Shown one piece after another: positions 63,130 to 64,000 of a DNA stretch of 64,000 nt. Source of the DNA: Parabacteroides sp. (GTDB lineage: Bacteria > Bacteroidota > Bacteroidia > Bacteroidales > Tannerellaceae). The stretch's first letter is position 1; every line of letters starts with the position of its first letter. The DNA is taken from assembly GCA_017481945.1 (NCBI GenBank), contig JAFUOJ010000017.1, positions 40,375 to 104,374 on the forward strand, given 5' to 3'. The notes beneath the pieces were generated by a model. That model had not been told where the DNA came from. It did no database searches and saw only the letters and a program-made list of their open reading frames with translations. A program made the position numbers and the translations under genes.

Positions 63130-63857
63130 TCCCTAAAAAAGTACATTACTGTTGGTTTGGAAAAAATCCATTGCCAGCTATGGCAGTAAAATGTATCGAA
63201 TCATGGAAAAAATACTTGCCAGATTATGAAATTATAGAGTGGAATGAGGATAATTTTGATGTAAATATTATTCCTTATACCCAAGAGGCATATGAAGCTA
63301 AAAAGTATGCTTTCGTAAGTGATTTTGCTCGTTTTTGGATATTGTATCGTCATGGTGGACTTTATTTTGATACGGATGTTGAAGTGATAAAGCCGATGGA
63401 TAAAATCCTTTCTCAAGGAGCCTTTATGGGCTGTGAGCAAGATTATGATAGCCCTAATGGGGTTACTGTTGCTCCTGGTTTGGGGTTAGCCGCTCCTATA
63501 GGAATGCCAATATATAAAGAATTGGAGAATTTTTATGGAAAGCTCCATTTTCTTAATGCTGATGGAACATTAAATCAAGCGACAATTGTTGAATATACAA
63601 CCAATTGTTTGAAGAAGCATGGTTTATGTGATATCGAAGGTATTCAAATGGTTGCAGATTTAAGAATTTATCCAAGTCGGTATTTCTGTCCAATCTCCGT
63701 TGTAGATGGTAAATTGAGAATAACATCGGATACGTACTCTATTCACCATTATGCTCAATCGTGGCAATCTCCAGCCCGAAAATATGGGAGAAAACTTGCT
63801 TTATTGCTGGGTGGAGAGAAATTTAAGAATGTATTGAAAAAACTGTTGTATAGCTAA
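63126..63857 (+). CDS. GT32-like glycosyltransferase (DXD sugar-binding)
   Basis: This 243-residue protein matches the DXD-type glycosyltransferases related to GT32: IPKKVHYCWFGKNPLP at the start, AFVSDFARFWILYRHGGLYFDTDVEVIKP with the DXD motif (FDTDVE), and a C-terminal YSIHHYAQSW. It adds a sugar to the growing unit of the surface polysaccharide. Its start overlaps the deacetylase stop by 4 nt. Sugar and acceptor are not known. Other genes of the locus probably lie beyond the window. Confidence 0.88.
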   Translation: MIPKKVHYCWFGKNPLPAMAVKCIESWKKYLPDYEIIEWNEDNFDVNIIPYTQEAYEAKKYAFVSDFARFWILYRHGGLYFDTDVEVIKPMDKILSQGAFMGCEQDYDSPNGVTVAPGLGLAAPIGMPIYKELENFYGKLHFLNADGTLNQATIVEYTTNCLKKHGLCDIEGIQMVADLRIYPSRYFCPISVVDGKLRITSDTYSIHHYAQSWQSPARKYGRKLALLLGGEKFKNVLKKLLYS

Positions 63858-64000
63858 CCATTCCATCTCAGTTCCCTCGGTTACCGCGGTTACCATCCCA
63901 GTTTGGTGTAGGGGAATAGTTGGATAATATAATATTAATATTATATTATCTTTTATATATACCTCAATTTTTCTATTTTATATCAATAGGAGTAACCGGA
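63858..64000 (+). other. Gap at the right edge with GTTACC repeats and a perfect palindrome
   Basis: GGTTACC occurs twice with 9-bp spacing (63879, 63888) and GTAACC again near 63992. A perfect 28-bp palindrome (GATAATATAATATT at 63923-63936 and its complement at 63937-63950) is followed by TTTT and could be a weak terminator. No gene starts here within the window. Confidence 0.5.

Overview
The window looks like a chromosomal segment of a Bacteroidales bacterium, in or near Parabacteroides, Tannerellaceae or Dysgonomonadaceae. The evidence is Bacteroidetes-type promoter boxes (TAnnTTTG) before many genes, few purine-rich ribosome-binding sites, many lipoproteins, GH97, DUF4136 and DUF1080 proteins, an UpxY-type antiterminator heading a glycan locus, and an inositol-lipid gene set. 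No rRNA, phage, integrase, transposase or CRISPR array was seen. Most of the window is AT-rich. A GC-richer island lies near 45.7-47.4 kb and a very AT-rich glycan block at about 59.3-62.3 kb.

Layout. 1-9.7 kb: the 3' end of a YidE/AspT-type transporter gene, tamB, then tsaD, pncC, nfo, a C69 dipeptidase and a small barrel protein. 9.9-20.7 kb: a HAD phosphatase diverging from a DUF1080 lipoprotein, an ArnT-like glycosyltransferase, an ATPase fused to a DUF4435/TOPRIM-like domain (a possible PARIS-like defence protein), a split ThrE exporter with a LysR regulator, proS and an AraC regulator. 20.9-26.3 kb: an RND efflux operon (adaptor, pump, TolC). 26.3-32.7 kb: a beta-helix lipoprotein, pgk, an AlaX-like editing protein, a short AraC-type protein, a DUF4136 lipoprotein and a barrel protein. 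32.7-38.4 kb: a barrel and metallophosphoesterase pair, then PAP2/Aur1-like, CDP-alcohol phosphotransferase, GtrA, PgpA-like and myo-inositol-phosphate synthase genes, which together match the inositol-lipid pathway known from Bacteroides. 38.7-51.3 kb: an outer-membrane protein, a Tat-exported Gfo/Idh oxidoreductase followed by a HEAT-DUF1080-DUF1080 protein (3-keto-glycoside chemistry), an HU-like protein, murB, an MBL-fold hydrolase, a double SGNH hydrolase and a GH97 alpha-galactosidase. 51.4-56.6 kb: two tRNA-Cys genes, rfbC, rfbB and a large AsmA-like protein. 56.7-64 kb: an UpxY-headed surface-polysaccharide operon with flippase, polymerase, acetyltransferase-like, ATP-grasp, NodB deacetylase and glycosyltransferase genes, probably continuing past the right edge.

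The main threads are envelope biology (TamB/AsmA lipid transport, inositol lipids, capsule, efflux) and glycan breakdown. The most interesting items are the fused ATPase-TOPRIM protein, the inositol-lipid cluster with its neighbours, the HEAT-DUF1080 fusion beside its oxidoreductase, the UpxY leader with its repeats, and a symmetrical TCGCGA hairpin island between two convergent genes. Repeats, promoters and motif positions were read by eye. Family assignments rest on recognition, not on database searches.
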